Positions 50,664 to 61,409 are shown, numbered from the stretch's first letter. The stretch is DNA of 64,000 nucleotides from Chitinophaga sp. E66 (GCA_019285755.1 CP079103.1:124001-188000); one strand, 5' to 3'. Notes: a model not told the origin generated them from the sequence alone. Program-made: numbers and translations.

Positions 50664-52022
50664 ATGAAGCGGATTTACAACAAGTACAAACACCATTACA
50701 AGGATAATTTCCATCTCGCTTACCCCGTAGTGATCTCCCAGCTGGGGCACACCCTGGTGGGGCTCAGCGACAGCATCATCATCGGCCACACCGGTAAGGT
50801 GCCCTGGCCGCGGTTTCGCTGGGCGTGAGCCTTTTCACAATTTTTATGGTTACGGGCATAGGCATGTCTTACGGCCTTACCCCGCTCATCGCGCAGGAGA
50901 ATGGCCGCGGCAACAAAGCCAATTGCGGCCATTTACTGGCCCATAGTTTCATCATCAACATGATCACCGGCATCGTCATGTTCGGGCTGATCATCCTGGT
51001 GGGCTATAACCTCCACCATATGGGGCAGCCGCCGGATGTGGCGGAGCAGGCGCGTGTATTCATCGGGTACCTGGCATTCTCGTACCTCCCGCTCATGGTG
51101 TTCCTTACTTTCAAGCAATTCGCGGAAGGGCTCGGATTTACCCGTCAGGCCATGAACATCAGCATCGTTGGTAATATCCTGAATATCGTACTGGGCATTA
51201 CGCTGGTCTATGGTTTGTTCGGACTGCCGAAATTCGGGATCGCGGGCGTGGGGATCGCCACGTTCACCGACCGGCTGCTCATGGGTATCACCATGGCCTG
51301 GTACGTGCTGAAAGCGCCGCGGTTCAAGGCTTACCTGACCGAATTTAATTTCAGGAATATCTCCGCAGCGTGCTGAAAAAGATCTCCGGACTAGGCGCAC
51401 CAGTGGCCCTGCAATACATTTTCGAAGTGAGCGCTTTCAGCGGAGCGGTGATCATGGCGGGATGGCTCGGCTCGGAAGAGCAGGCGGCCCACCAGATCGC
51501 GATTTCCTGGCCGCCATGACTTACATGATGGCCAGCGGGATATCGGCCGCAGCGGGGATCCGGAGCGGTAATAACTTCGGGGCCGGCAACTGGGCAGACC
51601 TTCGCCGTTCGGCGATCGCCAGCTATCATATGGTACTGGTGATGATGGGGATCGCAGCGGTAATATTCATGGCGGGAAGCAGGTTCCTGCCTTCCCTGTA
51701 CATCAGCGATCCTGCTGTGATTCACATCGCGTCGGGACTGTTGCTTATCGCGGCTTTCTTCCAGTTGTTCGATGGTACGCAGGTCGTGGGGCTGGGCGTA
51801 CTGCGCGGCCTGGGCGATGTGAAAGTGCCCACGGTGATCACCATGATCGCTTATTGGGTGATCGGCCTCCCCGTTGGGTATGTCCTCGGATTTCCGCTGG
51901 GGCTCGGCATTCAGGGTATCTGGTGGGGGCTGTTGCTGGGATTGCTCGTGGCCTCGGCCTTGTTATTCTTCCGGTTTCAGAACATCACCCGCGAACTGGA
52001 ACGGAACGCGGGAAAAAACTAA
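50664..52022 (+). CDS. MATE family efflux transporter, three frameshifts
   Basis: About 454 residues, 12 membrane helices. NFHLAYPVVISQLGHTLVGL and SDSIIIGHTGKVPLAAVSLG (restored) are typical N-terminal MATE sequence, VTGIGMSYGLTPLIAQENGR follows, and the second half repeats the pattern (GAPVALQYIFEVSAFSGAVI, MASGISAAAGIRSGNNFGAG). Deletions near 50803, 51360 and 51508. A cation/drug antiporter of the NorM type by family; substrate unknown. The next gene begins 9 bp downstream, so rsmE is cotranscribed. Confidence 0.92.
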
Positions 52023-52031
52023 TTTCGCAGG

Positions 52032-52737
52032 ATGGAACTGCCCGTTTTCTATGCCGGCGATCTTGCTGCCGGCGCCGCTACTTACACGATGGATGAGCCT
52101 ACGTCCAAATACTGCATCACGGTGCTGCGCAAAGCCAAAGGCGACAAGATACTGTTAGCGGATGGCCGCGGAGGCAGGTTTACGGCGGAGATCACCGACG
52201 ATCACCGTAAGAAGTGCGTATCCGCTATAATAGAAACTGAACACGTTCCGGCGCCCTCCCCGCGCCTGCGCATCGGGATCGCTTTCACGAAGAATGCTTC
52301 CCGGATGGAGTGGTTCCTGGAGAAAGCAACCGAAATCGGGATGGCGGAAATTATCCCGCTCGTCACCCGCCGCACGGAAAAAGAGAACCTTAAAATGGAG
52401 CGCCTGGAAAGTATCCTGGTCTCCGCCATGCTGCAATCCCGCCAATGGCATCTCCTAAGTTGCATACCCCGCAGCCTTTCGAGTCGCTGATGGCTGCGGA
52501 AGGGCAAAGTTCATTGCGCATTGCCTTCCCGGGGAAAAGAAACCCATCATCCAGATCGCCCGTCCGGGCGAGGATGCCCTGCTGCTGATCGGCCCCGAAG
52601 GCGATTTTACTTCCGGGGAAGTGGAACTGGCGCTGCAATATGGCTACCACGCCGTTACGCTGGGCAATACCCGCCTCCGTACTGAAACCGCCGGCCTGGT
52701 AGGCTGCACATTGCTGGCGGCCGTTAATAACGGGTAG
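52032..52737 (+). CDS. rsmE: 16S rRNA (uracil1498-N3)-methyltransferase, two frameshifts
   Basis: About 235 residues of the SPOUT class. N-terminal PUA-like domain MELPVFYAGDLAAGAATYTM with CITVLRKAKGDKILLADGRG, then LRIGIAFTKNASRMEWFLEK, ATEIGMAEIIPLVTRRTEKE, and the SAM-binding knot ALLLIGPEGDFTSGEVELAL and VTLGNTRLRTETAGLV. Deletions near 52455 (should read HLPKLHTPQPFESLMA) and 52505. Methylates U1498 in the decoding region of 16S rRNA. Confidence 0.93.
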
Positions 52738-52843
52738 GGACTTGATGGGCAGTTATGCCCATTTTCTAAGCAGTAATTCCCATTCTCCACGCATATGCGC
52801 GGGCATAGTTTTGTGGCTCATCATCAAAGCTATATTATACCCC

Positions 52844-53717
52844 ATGCTCACGCTTACACCTACCGGCGCTATGAACGAGCTGTTCGTGGCGGGTCCCGAT
52901 GCCCATGACTTTCCGAAGATCAACGATTATTTCAACCGCGCCTATCACCGCGACCCCGAAGGTTTCTCCCGGGAGTTCGAACAACTGCGCCGGGAACATC
53001 CCGCCTTTCATTCCCCGGAATCAATCGCCGGCTATTGCAGTATAAAACCATACGGTTATGCGGGCGATTTCGGGCTGATCGACCGGCTGTACATGCATTA
53101 TGTCGGCGAAGGCGATCACATCGCGCGCTGGGATACATTCGCGCAGGCGCAGCCGGCGGCCGTGGCCGTCCGTAACCGGAAGGCTTATTTCATCAACCTC
53201 ATGTCTCAGCTGACGCCGGGCCGTGTACTGAACGTGGCCAGCGGTCCCTCGCGGGATGTAGTGGAATTTTTACGAGGCACCCGCATGCGAATGTCGCAGT
53301 GGATTGCCTGGAGTACGATCAGCACGCCATTGATTACGCGCAGGGCCTGCTGGAGGGCAACAACCGCGTCCGGTTCACCCAACAGAATATACTCACCTGG
53401 AAGGCCAGCGGCTCCTATGACTGGTATGGTCCTCCGGCCTGTTCGACTATTTCACGGACGGGGTTTTCGTGCGGATCTTGAAGAAGCTGCTGACCTGTGT
53501 GGCCCCAGGCGGTACACTGGTGATCGGCAATTTCTCGGATGAGAACCCCAACCGGGCTTTCATGGAGGTAGGGATGCAATGGTTCCTGCATCACCGTAGT
53601 CCGGAGCAGTTGATCCACCTGGCCAGGCAGGCCGGCGCGGGAGACTGGGCGCCTGAAGTGCTGAGCGAGCCCGCGGGCGTCAATCTTTTCCTGCATTTAC
53701 ATCAACCTGCACATTGA
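52844..53717 (+). CDS. Class I SAM-dependent methyltransferase-like protein, two or three frameshifts
   Basis: About 292 residues. A helical N-terminal part (MLTLTPTGAMNELFVAGPDA, KPYGYAGDFGLIDRLYMHY) precedes a Rossmann methyltransferase domain: GRVLNVASGPSRDVVEFL (SAM motif I with a degenerate ASGPS), then restored VDCLEYDQHAIDYAQGLLEG and SGLFDYFTDGVFVRILKKLL, and GGTLVIGNFSDENPNRAFME. Deletions near 53287 and 53428. I take the ATG at 52844; one at 52742 adds a doubtful 34 residues. Substrate unknown. Confidence 0.75.
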
Positions 53718-53748
53718 GATAAACCCAGACAACACACAACAAATGAAG

Positions 53749-53776
53749 ATGCCGGTCTATGTGACCGGCATTTTTC
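53749..53776 (+). terminator. Terminator of the methyltransferase gene
   Basis: A 9-bp perfect stem (53749-53757 with 53763-53771) with a T5 tail. Confidence 0.85.
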
Positions 53777-53866
53777 ACTTAAAGCATGGCGCTAATGGCC
53801 TCTAATATCCTGCTAATCAGTACCTGGTCAGGTTGTTGTACGCCTAACCCCTGCACTACGTCATAA

Positions 53867-53979
53867 GTTTGTCCTGCATTTATCCTGCCTATGTCTTACC
53901 TATATCCTACCTCTTTAAAGGGTAGGACATAGGTAGGATATAGGTAAGACATAGGTAGGATATAGGTAGGATATATAGG
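53867..53979. repeat. Palindromic array of ten 11-bp units, copy 1
   Basis: Ten consecutive 11-bp units from 53867 to 53976, then agg. Left arm: gtttgtcctgc, atttatcctgc, ctatgtcttac, ctatatcctac. Centre: ctctttaaagg. Right arm: gtaggacatag, gtaggatatag, gtaagacatag, gtaggatatag, gtaggatatat. Left units are reverse complements of right units, giving a perfect 22-bp inverted repeat (53889-53910 with 53933-53954) and extendable pairing. Stop codons occur in all frames, so it is not coding. Confidence 0.9.
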
Positions 53980-54108
53980 AGTTTTGGAGGAAACTTCAGA
54001 CAATTTAAAAGCGGGCTAGATGGCAATTAACGGTAATTGGCGTCTAATCTGCTGCTAATCAGTATATAATGAGCTAGTTGCCTGCCTGGTGCCTGCGCTA
54101 TTTCATGA

Positions 54109-54221
54109 GTTTGTCCTGCGTTTGTCCCGCCTATATCCTGCCTATGTCTTGCCCCTTCTAAGGGCAGGATATAGGCAAGATATAGGCAAGATATAGGCAA
54201 GATATAGGCGGGATATATAGG
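54109..54221. repeat. Palindromic array of ten 11-bp units, copy 2
   Basis: Same ten-unit plan from 54109 to 54218, then agg. Left arm: gtttgtcctgc, gtttgtcccgc, ctatatcctgc, ctatgtcttgc. Centre: cccttctaagg. Right arm: gcaggatatag, gcaagatatag (three times), gcgggatatat. Relative to copy 1 the second base of right-arm units is c instead of t, with the matching g for a change in the left arm (tgc in place of tac), so pairing is kept. Confidence 0.9.
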
Positions 54222-54380
54222 TCCGGTGATGCCTGTTTCCTACCGGTTAGATAGGGGTTAGACGAGGTTAGACGGGCTTTAAGTGCATGAGAAGCCTGTC
54301 ACAAAAACGCCTCTTAAGGCTACTTTGTGACAATTTTTAGGAATGGCGGTGGTTAGACGTTGATGAATGCGGAAAATAGA

Positions 54381-54404
54381 AATGCCGGTCCGAAGACCGG
54401 CATT
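54381..54404 (-). terminator. Terminator of terC
   Basis: A 10-bp perfect stem (54381-54390 with 54395-54404) with a T-rich tail on the minus strand, 25 bp past the terC stop. Confidence 0.75.
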
Positions 54405-54428
54405 TCAAGCATATGTAGCCAAAAGTCG

Positions 54429-55220
54429 TTATTTCTTTCCCAGGTCCGTCTCTTTCGGCCCGCGGAGCTCTACCGGGTGGGAGGGCTTCTGTTTGCGGAC
54501 GCGCATATTCAGCAGTTCCACCGCAAATGAAAACGCCATGGCGAAGTAGACGTAGTTCTTCAGGTGAAGATCGTGTACCGCTTCCGGGTTCCAGCCCTCG
54601 ATGATGAGGATGCCGCCTACCATGATGAGGAAAGACAGTGCCAGCATTTTCAGCGTGGGGTGCTTGTGGATAAACGCACTGATGCGGGGCGCGAACGAGA
54701 ACATGATGAACATGGCGATGATTACCGCGATGATCATGATCTCCACGTGCTTGGCCAGGCCCACGGCCGTGATGATACTGTCGAAGGAGAATACCATGTC
54801 GATGAGGATGATCTGCCCCACAACGTTGGCCAGCGTAGCGCCGGTTTTGCCGCCGTTCTGACCGGTTTCTTCTTCTTCGCCTTCCAGCTTATGGTGGATC
54901 TCCAGCGTGGTTTTAATCAGCAGGAAAAGACCGCCGGCCAGCATGATGAGGTCGCGGAGGCTGATGGCGTTGCCGAAGACGGTAAACAATGGCTGGGTGG
55001 CGCGGATGATGTAGCCGATGCACAGCAGCAGGACGATACGTACGGCGATGCCGGTGAACATCCAGATGCGCCGTGCCTTCAGCCGTTTTTCTTCCGGCAG
55101 CCGGTTCATGACGATGGAGACGAAAATCACGTTGTCGATACCCAGTACGACCTCCATGACAGTCAGGGTCAGCAAACTGATCAGGGAATCAACGGTTAGT
55201 AGTTCTTGAAATGCGATCAT
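54429..55220 (-). CDS. TerC family integral membrane protein
   Basis: Intact, 263 residues, about seven membrane helices. TLTVMEVVLGIDNVIFVSIV carries the family's N-terminal Glu/Asp motif, and MVFSFDSIITAVGLAKHVEI the second acidic motif. The loop HHKLEGEEEETGQNGGKTGA is acidic then Gly-rich. TerC/Alx/YkoY-type proteins are linked to metal (Mn) efflux and metalation of exported proteins. The start is 3 bp past the pyrD stop, so the two are cotranscribed. Confidence 0.92.
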   Translation of the reverse strand: MIAFQELLTVDSLISLLTLTVMEVVLGIDNVIFVSIVMNRLPEEKRLKARRIWMFTGIAVRIVLLLCIGYIIRATQPLFTVFGNAISLRDLIMLAGGLFLLIKTTLEIHHKLEGEEEETGQNGGKTGATLANVVGQIILIDMVFSFDSIITAVGLAKHVEIMIIAVIIAMFIMFSFAPRISAFIHKHPTLKMLALSFLIMVGGILIIEGWNPEAVHDLHLKNYVYFAMAFSFAVELLNMRVRKQKPSHPVELRGPKETDLGKK

Positions 55221-55223
55221 TGG

Positions 55224-56251
55224 TTATGGTTGAATAGATAATCCCTGGCAGATCTTCTTCACGATGGCAGGCCCTTCGTAAATGAAGCCGGTGTATACCT
55301 GGACGAGACTAGCGCCGGCGTCCAGCTTCTCCTGCGCATCGGCGGCGGTGAAGATGCCGCCAACGGCGATGATAGGAATTTTGCCGCCCGACTTTTTCGC
55401 GATGTAACGGATTACCTCAGTTGCGCGTTCCCGCACGGGGCGCCCGCTGAGGCCGCCCATGCCGATCTGCTCCAGTTCTGCGGCCGGGGTCGACAGTCCT
55501 TCGCGGCTGATGGTAGTATTGGTGGCAACAAGCCCGGCCAGTTCCGTTTCATGCACGATCTCGATGATATCGTCGAGTTGTTCGTTGGTAAGGTCCGGCG
55601 CTATTTTCAGCAGGATGGGCTTGGGTTTTGGTTTCTGGTTGTTGAGGGTTTGCAGGTGATGGAGCAGCTGTTTGAGCGGTTCTTTTTCCTGGAGGGCACG
55701 CAGGCCCGGGGTGTTGGGGAGCTTACGTTTACGACGAAATAGTCCACCACGTCGAACAGGGCGTGGAAGCATTTTTCGTAATCGCTCACGGCTTCTTCGT
55801 TTGGCGTCAGCTTGTTTTTGCCGATGTTGCCGCCAACGATGATATTGGATCTGCGTTTCTGCAATCTCTTAGCGGCAGCGCGGACGCCTTCGTTATTGAA
55901 GCCCATGCGGTTGATGAGGGCTTCGTCTTGCGGGAGGCGGAAGAGCCGGGGTTGGTCGTTCCCGGGTTGCGGCAGGGGGTAACGGTGCCGATTTCTACGA
56001 AGCCGAAGCCCAGGTGGGCCAGTTCGTCGATAAACCGGGCGTCTTTATCGAACCCGGCGGCGAGGCCTACGGGATTGGCGAATGTAAGGCCCCAGAGTTT
56101 GCGCTCCAGGCCGTTGTTTTTGGCTGGCAGAAGGCGTCCAGCAGATTCTTACCGAACGGCAGTGCGTTCACGACTTTCAGCCCGCGCATGACGCCGTAGT
56201 GTATGCGCTCAGGGGGAAGCCGAAGAGTATTTTTTTGATAAAACCGTACAT
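55224..56251 (-). CDS. pyrD: Dihydroorotate dehydrogenase (quinone), class 2, about four frameshifts
   Basis: FMN enzyme of pyrimidine synthesis, membrane-associated, about 343 residues. [20 protein letters not shown] (restored) is the class 2 N-terminal helix, then [60 protein letters not shown], the catalytic Ser region [33 protein letters not shown] and [20 protein letters not shown]. Deletions lie near 56205, 56080, 55965 and 55725. First gene of a pair with terC. Confidence 0.93.
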
Positions 56252-56331
56252 GTCGCGCAAAGATATAAAATTGCCCAGACCAACGCCTATTTGGTTTATG
56301 TGCCGCGGCCGGTTAATTTTGCCCCGTCATC

Positions 56332-56837
56332 ATGCTCGACCTCGCCGCATTCGAAAAGCTTTTCCGCGAGCATCACAGCCACTGTCTTGCCTTTGCCGTT
56401 CATTACACCGGCGACCCTGGGAAGCGGAGGAAGTGGTGCAGCTCGTCTTCTCCCAGTTATGGGAAAAGCGGGAGCATATCCGCATTTCCGGGTCGGAACG
56501 CTCGTACCTGTTCACTTCCATCCGCAATATGGCCATCAGCCAGTGGCGGAAGTAGCAGGTGCGGACGGAGAAAGAGACCTCTTTCGGGCGGATGCAGGAC
56601 GATTCGGTACAGCTATCCGTGCAGGCGCGGGAACTCGAAGGCCGGCTGGAGCAGGCCCTGGCAAAGCTGCCGGAGCGCTGCCGGGAGGTATTCGTCCTCA
56701 GCCGGAAGGAGCAGCTCAAATATGCCGAGATCGCCGCGGTGATGAATATTTCCGTTAAAACCGTCGAGAACCAGATGGGGAAGGCCCTGCGGATCCTCCA
56801 CGAGGAGCTGCGCGATTACCTGCACCTGTTTTTTTGA
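56332..56837 (+). CDS. ECF RNA polymerase sigma factor, one frameshift and one in-frame stop
   Basis: About 167 residues. MLDLAAFEKLFREHHSHCLA, then after a deletion near 56420 WEAEEVVQLVFSQLWEKREH (region 2), ERSYLFTSIRNMAISQWRK, an in-frame TAG at 56553-56555, and on in the same frame QVRTEKETSF, LAKLPERCREVFVLSRKEQL and KYAEIAAVMNISVKTVENQM (region 4). The TAG is the only clear substitution-type lesion I saw; a single base would give Tyr or Lys there. Heads a second FecR/TonB receptor operon. Confidence 0.85.
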
Positions 56838-56902
56838 TATGGGATAGGGGATGGGCGCTTCGGCGCGCGTCATTTATCCGCTAGTTAATAGTACAACTGT
56901 TC

Positions 56903-57866
56903 ATGAGCCATCTGCAACCAGACGAGGCATTATATTCTTTGCTGTGCAAGTACCTGCTCGGAGAGGCGGAAGCCCCGGAGCGCGCGTGGGTAGAAGCCTG
57001 GCGGAAAGACCAGCCGGCCAACGAGGCCGCGCTCGGCGCCATCCGCCAGATGCTGGAAGCCCCCGCCCGGAAGCCCCTTCCTTCGGCATCAGTACAGACG
57101 CCAGCTGGGATCGCCTCCGCGCCACCATCACCGCCCAACAGGCGTCCGCTCCCGCTCCGGAAGCGGAAGTAGTGCCGTTGCGCCGGAGAAACACCTGGTG
57201 GATGGCCGCCGCTGCCGTAGCCGTTTTACTTATGGCAGGCTTCTGGGGCTGAAGCGCCTCGGGGCAGGCGGACAGTCGTTTTCCGGCGGCGATACCGCCG
57301 CCCTGCACGATGGCAGCCGCGTCCTGCTTGCCGGCGATGCAAAGCTGACCGTAGATGAGGACTTCGGGAATCGGAGCGCCGCGTCCGCGTGAAGGGTAAG
57401 GCAGATTTCGATATCGCCCCGCCGCCGGGAAACCTTTCATCGTCGAAGCCGGCCAGACGGAAATAAAGGTGCTGGGAACCAGGTTCACCGTTCAGTTCGA
57501 CACCACCCTTTTCATCCAGGTGGAAAGCGGCAAGATACAGGTGACCGATCCTCGCTGGGTAAACCGGTGGTCATGACCCCGGGCATGAGCCTCCGGCGTG
57601 ATGCGCAGACCGGCGAATTCGGGATAACCGGAGAAGCGCCGGAGCCGCTGTCCTTCCAAAACGTGCCGTTTGGCCTCGTGATCGAAGCCGTGCAGAACGC
57701 CTATAACGTCAAAATAACCGTCACCGACCCCGCTTTGCTGGAGAAAAGGATCAATACCCGATTCTCCGGAGAAACTATCGATGAGGTCATGGACGCCCTG
57801 GCATATATGACCTCCGCTTCCGTGGAAAAGCTGTCGGCCGGGGAATACAGGCTGCAGCCGCTGTAA
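56903..57866 (+). CDS. FecR family anti-sigma factor, about four frameshifts
   Basis: About 322 residues. Cytoplasmic N-terminus MSHLQPDEALYSLLCKYLLG, membrane segment WWMAAAAVAVLLMAGFW about one third along, FecR domain (after repair GKADFDIAPAAGKPFIVEAG, EIKVLGTRFTVQFDTTLF) and C-terminal STN-like part (EPLSFQNVPFGLVIEAVQNA, YNVKITVTDPALLEKRINTR). Deletions near 57075, 57249, 57383 and 57550. Works with the sigma factor at 56332 and the receptor at 57903. Confidence 0.9.
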
Positions 57867-57902
57867 CTAACTATATTCGTCAATCCGTTAATCTGCTTGC
57901 AA

Positions 57903-60550
57903 ATGAAGAAAGTCCTGCCGGGATTATTGCTGCTCGCAATGCTCCCCCTGCAGGTGTTCGCATGGAACTGGCGCACCCGGATCTCGGTCTCATTAGAAGA
58001 CCAGCCCCTTTACGTGTATTGTGATCATCTGGAAAAAACGTACGGCATTCCGTTTTCATATAGCCGCGACGTGGTGAACCTCAACCGCCGCATGACCCTC
58101 AGCGTCCGCGATATGCCCCTGCGCGAAGCGCTCGACCTGCTCTTCGCGGACAACGGCATCCAGTATCGCCGCATCGGCGGGCTCCTGGTGCTGGCAGCCA
58201 AACAACCCTTCGTGCGGACCATCAGCGGATATGTGGAAGACGCGGCCACCGGCGAAAAGCTCATCGGCGCCACCGTCTACGCCCCTCACCTCAAAGCAGG
58301 CACCGTTACCAACACATACGGATTCTATAGCTTCACCGCTCTTCGCGATACGCTTTCGCTCTTCGTGTCCTACACCGGCTACAATGCCATGCAGGTGCCC
58401 GTGCGCGACCGAGACAACCGGCAGCTTAATTTCAAACTGACGCCTTCCAATATCCTCAAAGAGGTAGAAGTGACGGAAGCGCTCCCAAGGCTGCAGGACC
58501 AGACGCAAATGAGCAAGGTCAACGTCAACATGGCGCAGACCAAAACCATGCCCCGCATCATGGGCGAGGCAGACGTCCTGAAATCCATCCAGGCCATGCC
58601 CGGAGTAAGCGGCGGGATGGAAGGCACCAGCGGTATCCATGTGCGCGGCGGCAGCCCTGATCAGAACCTCATCCTGCTGGACGGTACGCCCGTGTATAAT
58701 TCGACGCACCTGTTCGGGATATTCTCCGTCTTCAACCCGGATGTGATCAAGAACGTAGATCTCTATAAAGGGGCGTTCCCGGCGCGTTATGGCGGCCGGC
58801 TGTCGTCCGTAGTCGATATATCGATGAAGGACGGCGACATGTACAATTACCATTACGAATTCACCATAGGCCTGCTGGCGTCGCGCATTGCGGCGGAAGG
58901 GCCGCTCGTCAAAGGAAAGACTTCCTTTATGTTTACCGGCCGGCGAACGTATGCGGATCTGCTGATGCAGGACGTTGCCAACAAAGAACTGAAGCTGGGC
59001 GAGCAGGGTGAATTCTGGGCCTACTTTTATGACGCCAACATCAAGATCAATCACATCTTTTCGCCCACAGACAGATTATATCTTAGTGCCTACGGCGGAC
59101 AGGACAACCTGACCATGCACCGCGACGAGGTATTCGATTCCGTTCAGGGCGCCGCGAAGCAATATCATGAAGAGATGCGCTTCCGGCTGGGCTGGGGCAA
59201 CCAGGCATATGCCCTCCGCTGGAATCACATCTTCACGCCCAGATTGTTTTCCAACGTAACCCTCAACTATTCCCAATTTCGGTTCAATACCGATTACCGG
59301 TACAAATACATGGCGCTCGATACCCCGCGCCTGCGCGAAAACGACAATGCCTTCGGCCGCTATTACTCGAAGGTGGATAATGCCGGCGCCAAGATAGACT
59401 TCGACTTCCGGCCGAACCCGCAGCATGTGATCAGGTTCGGGGCGCAAGGCACGTGGCATGTATTCCGCCCTGGGATCGCGGCGTTCAACAACGTATCCGA
59501 CGACCAGCAACTGCGATACGACCTATAATGACCAGACCCACGGCGGCGTGGAGCTATCATTGTATTTCGAGAACGACTGGAAGATCCGCGACTCTATGCA
59601 CCTGAACCTCGGCGTGCACGCTTCCGCCTTTTGGTAGATGGCAGGTCGTATACATCGTTGCAACCGCGGCTGGGATTTCGTTACATGCTCCCGCGCAAGT
59701 GGGCGTTGAAAATGTCGTACACCGTAATGACGCAGTACATCCACCTGCTGACCAACAACGCGGCTACCTTCCTGCCGACCGATCTCTGGGTGGCCGCCAC
59801 CGATAAGGTTCCGCCCATGCACGCGCAGCAACTGGCGCTGGGGCTGGCCAAAACCACGAACGATAACCGCTACGAGATGTCGCTGGAAGGTTATTACAAG
59901 CGAATGGAAAATGTCATCCAGTACCAGGAGCAGGACGCCGATTTTAATGCCGCTACTAAAAGTTGGGAAGACCTGGTAGTGGTGGGGCGTGGATGGAGCT
60001 ACGGCATGGAAGCGCTGCTTCAAAAAAGTCTGACCGTTTTAAGGGATGGATCGGGTATACCCTGGCCTGGAGCCGGCGGGCGTTTCCGAACATTAACCAG
60101 GGCCGGGTTTTCCTTACAAATACGACCGCCGCCATGAGCTGGAAGTAGTTTTGTCGCATCAGTTGGGCAAGCGCTGGGAAGTTTCCGCTCAATGGCAATA
60201 CGCCAGCGGGCTGCCGCTTACATTGCCCGTGTCGAGCTATGAGAATGTGAATGACCCATCGCCCCACCTGCCGCCCCGGAATTTGAACCGCCGGTTACGC
60301 CCGTGGATGTGTATGACAACCAGTACACTTTCCGCATGCACGACGTGCACCGCCTCGATCTCGGGGCCACCTACACCAAACAGCGGAAGCATGCCCGTTA
60401 CACGCTCACTTTCGGGCTGTACAACACCTACAATCGCAAGAACCCGTTTTCTACTATTATAAACATAGCCCCGGAACGCAACGCCGCGAGCTGACGATGC
60501 TCAGCATCCTGCCCGTGTTGCCCAGCGTTTCGTGGTCGATAAAGTTTTGA
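57903..60550 (+). CDS. TonB-dependent receptor with STN and carboxypeptidase-like domains, about five frameshifts
   Basis: About 883 residues. Signal peptide MKKVLPGLLLLAMLPLQVFA; STN domain (RISVSLEDQPLYVYCDHLEK, MPLREALDLLFADNGIQYRR); carboxypeptidase-like domain (ISGYVEDAATGEKLIGATVY); plug (ADVLKSIQAMPGVSGGMEGT, GGSPDQNLILLDGTPVYNST); barrel ending PVLPSVSWSIKF with terminal Phe. The barrel is shorter than SusC and no susD follows; instead a DUF4249 gene does. Breaks near 59515, 59628, 60045, 60140 and 60280-60485. Ligand unknown. Confidence 0.92.
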
Positions 60551-60551
60551 T

Positions 60552-61396
60552 ATGAAAAAGATCGTTTACCTGCTCGCCATCGCCGCGCTCCCGGCATGTG
60601 AAAAGGCCGCCAACATCCCGGTGGCCTATGAGGGCGACCGCATCGTCGTGAACAGCCTGGTGCAGGAAGACAGCGTCGTCTACCTCCGCCTCACCCGTTC
60701 GCAGCCGCCGGGGCTTCGGCCTTCCCGGAGATATCAAATGCCACGGTGAAACTGACCGCCGGCGATGCATCGGTGCCGCTGTCCTACCGGCTGATCAACG
60801 GGAAAGGATATTATGTTTCCGATAAGACCGCGGAAGCGGGATTGCGCTATAAAGTTGAAGTATCCGCCGCCGGACTGGCCACTGTGGAAGCGAGCGATAC
60901 CCTGCCCCGGCGCCCTTCGATGCGGGAGCCTTTCGCGCAGCAGGGCGGTAACCGGGTGAAGGTATACCTGTCTGACCTGCCGGGGACCGACCGCTACCGG
61001 TTCAGGCTGTATAAGGCGGCCAGACTGGCGGATGGTCGCTATGTGCCGGCAGAGCGGAAAATGTACCGCTTCGATCCGTCGTACAACAACAGCTTCACGG
61101 ATATGATCACCGAAACCTACCACGATTATTCGCTCATCCCCGACGACCGGTTCGACGGGCGGGAGATTCTTATCGTGCTTCAGACGCGGCAGGTGCTGGC
61201 GGAAGGGGAGGTGCTGCTGCTGGAGGTGGCCGGGCTGACAAACGCCAGCTGGCAATATCTCCGGTCTGCCGAGCGGCAACAGAACAATACAGGTAGCATC
61301 CTGATGGATCCGGCTTCAGTGTTTTCCAATGTGGCAAAGGGTTACGGCATTTTCGGAGGAGTTTCTTCCGCCTGGATCGAGATACCGGTCTTATAA
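60552..61396 (+). CDS. DUF4249 family lipoprotein, one frameshift
   Basis: About 282 residues. Lipoprotein signal MKKIVYLLAIAALPAC with Cys16, then AYEGDRIVVNSLVQEDSVVY, VKLTAGDASVPLSYRLING, YKVEVSAAGLATVEASDTLP (the DUF4249 pattern of a strand-rich domain ending in an Asp-Thr-Leu-Pro turn) and GYGIFGGVSSAWIEIPVL. A deletion near 60712 splits it. DUF4249 genes regularly follow this type of STN/TonB receptor; role unknown, probably at the cell surface. It begins 1 bp after the receptor stop. Confidence 0.85.
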
Positions 61397-61409
61397 GGCC
61401 GGAATTCCT

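Larger units (their letters stand above)
53777..54380. other. Structured non-coding region
   Basis: About 600 bp without a gene. It contains two copies (offset 242 bp) of a repeat unit: a less conserved leader (ctaatggcctctaatatcctgc-like, roughly 75% alike between copies by eye, ending in a shared tgctaatcagta) and a 113-bp palindromic array. After copy 2 the word ggttag recurs at 54245, 54256, 54266 and 54350, and a hairpin with stem gtcacaaa/tttgtgac lies at about 54299-54331. Confidence 0.75.

Noticed and set aside
53867-54221. CRISPR array
   Set aside because: The units are contiguous 11-mers with inverted arms, no unique spacers, and no cas genes in the window.
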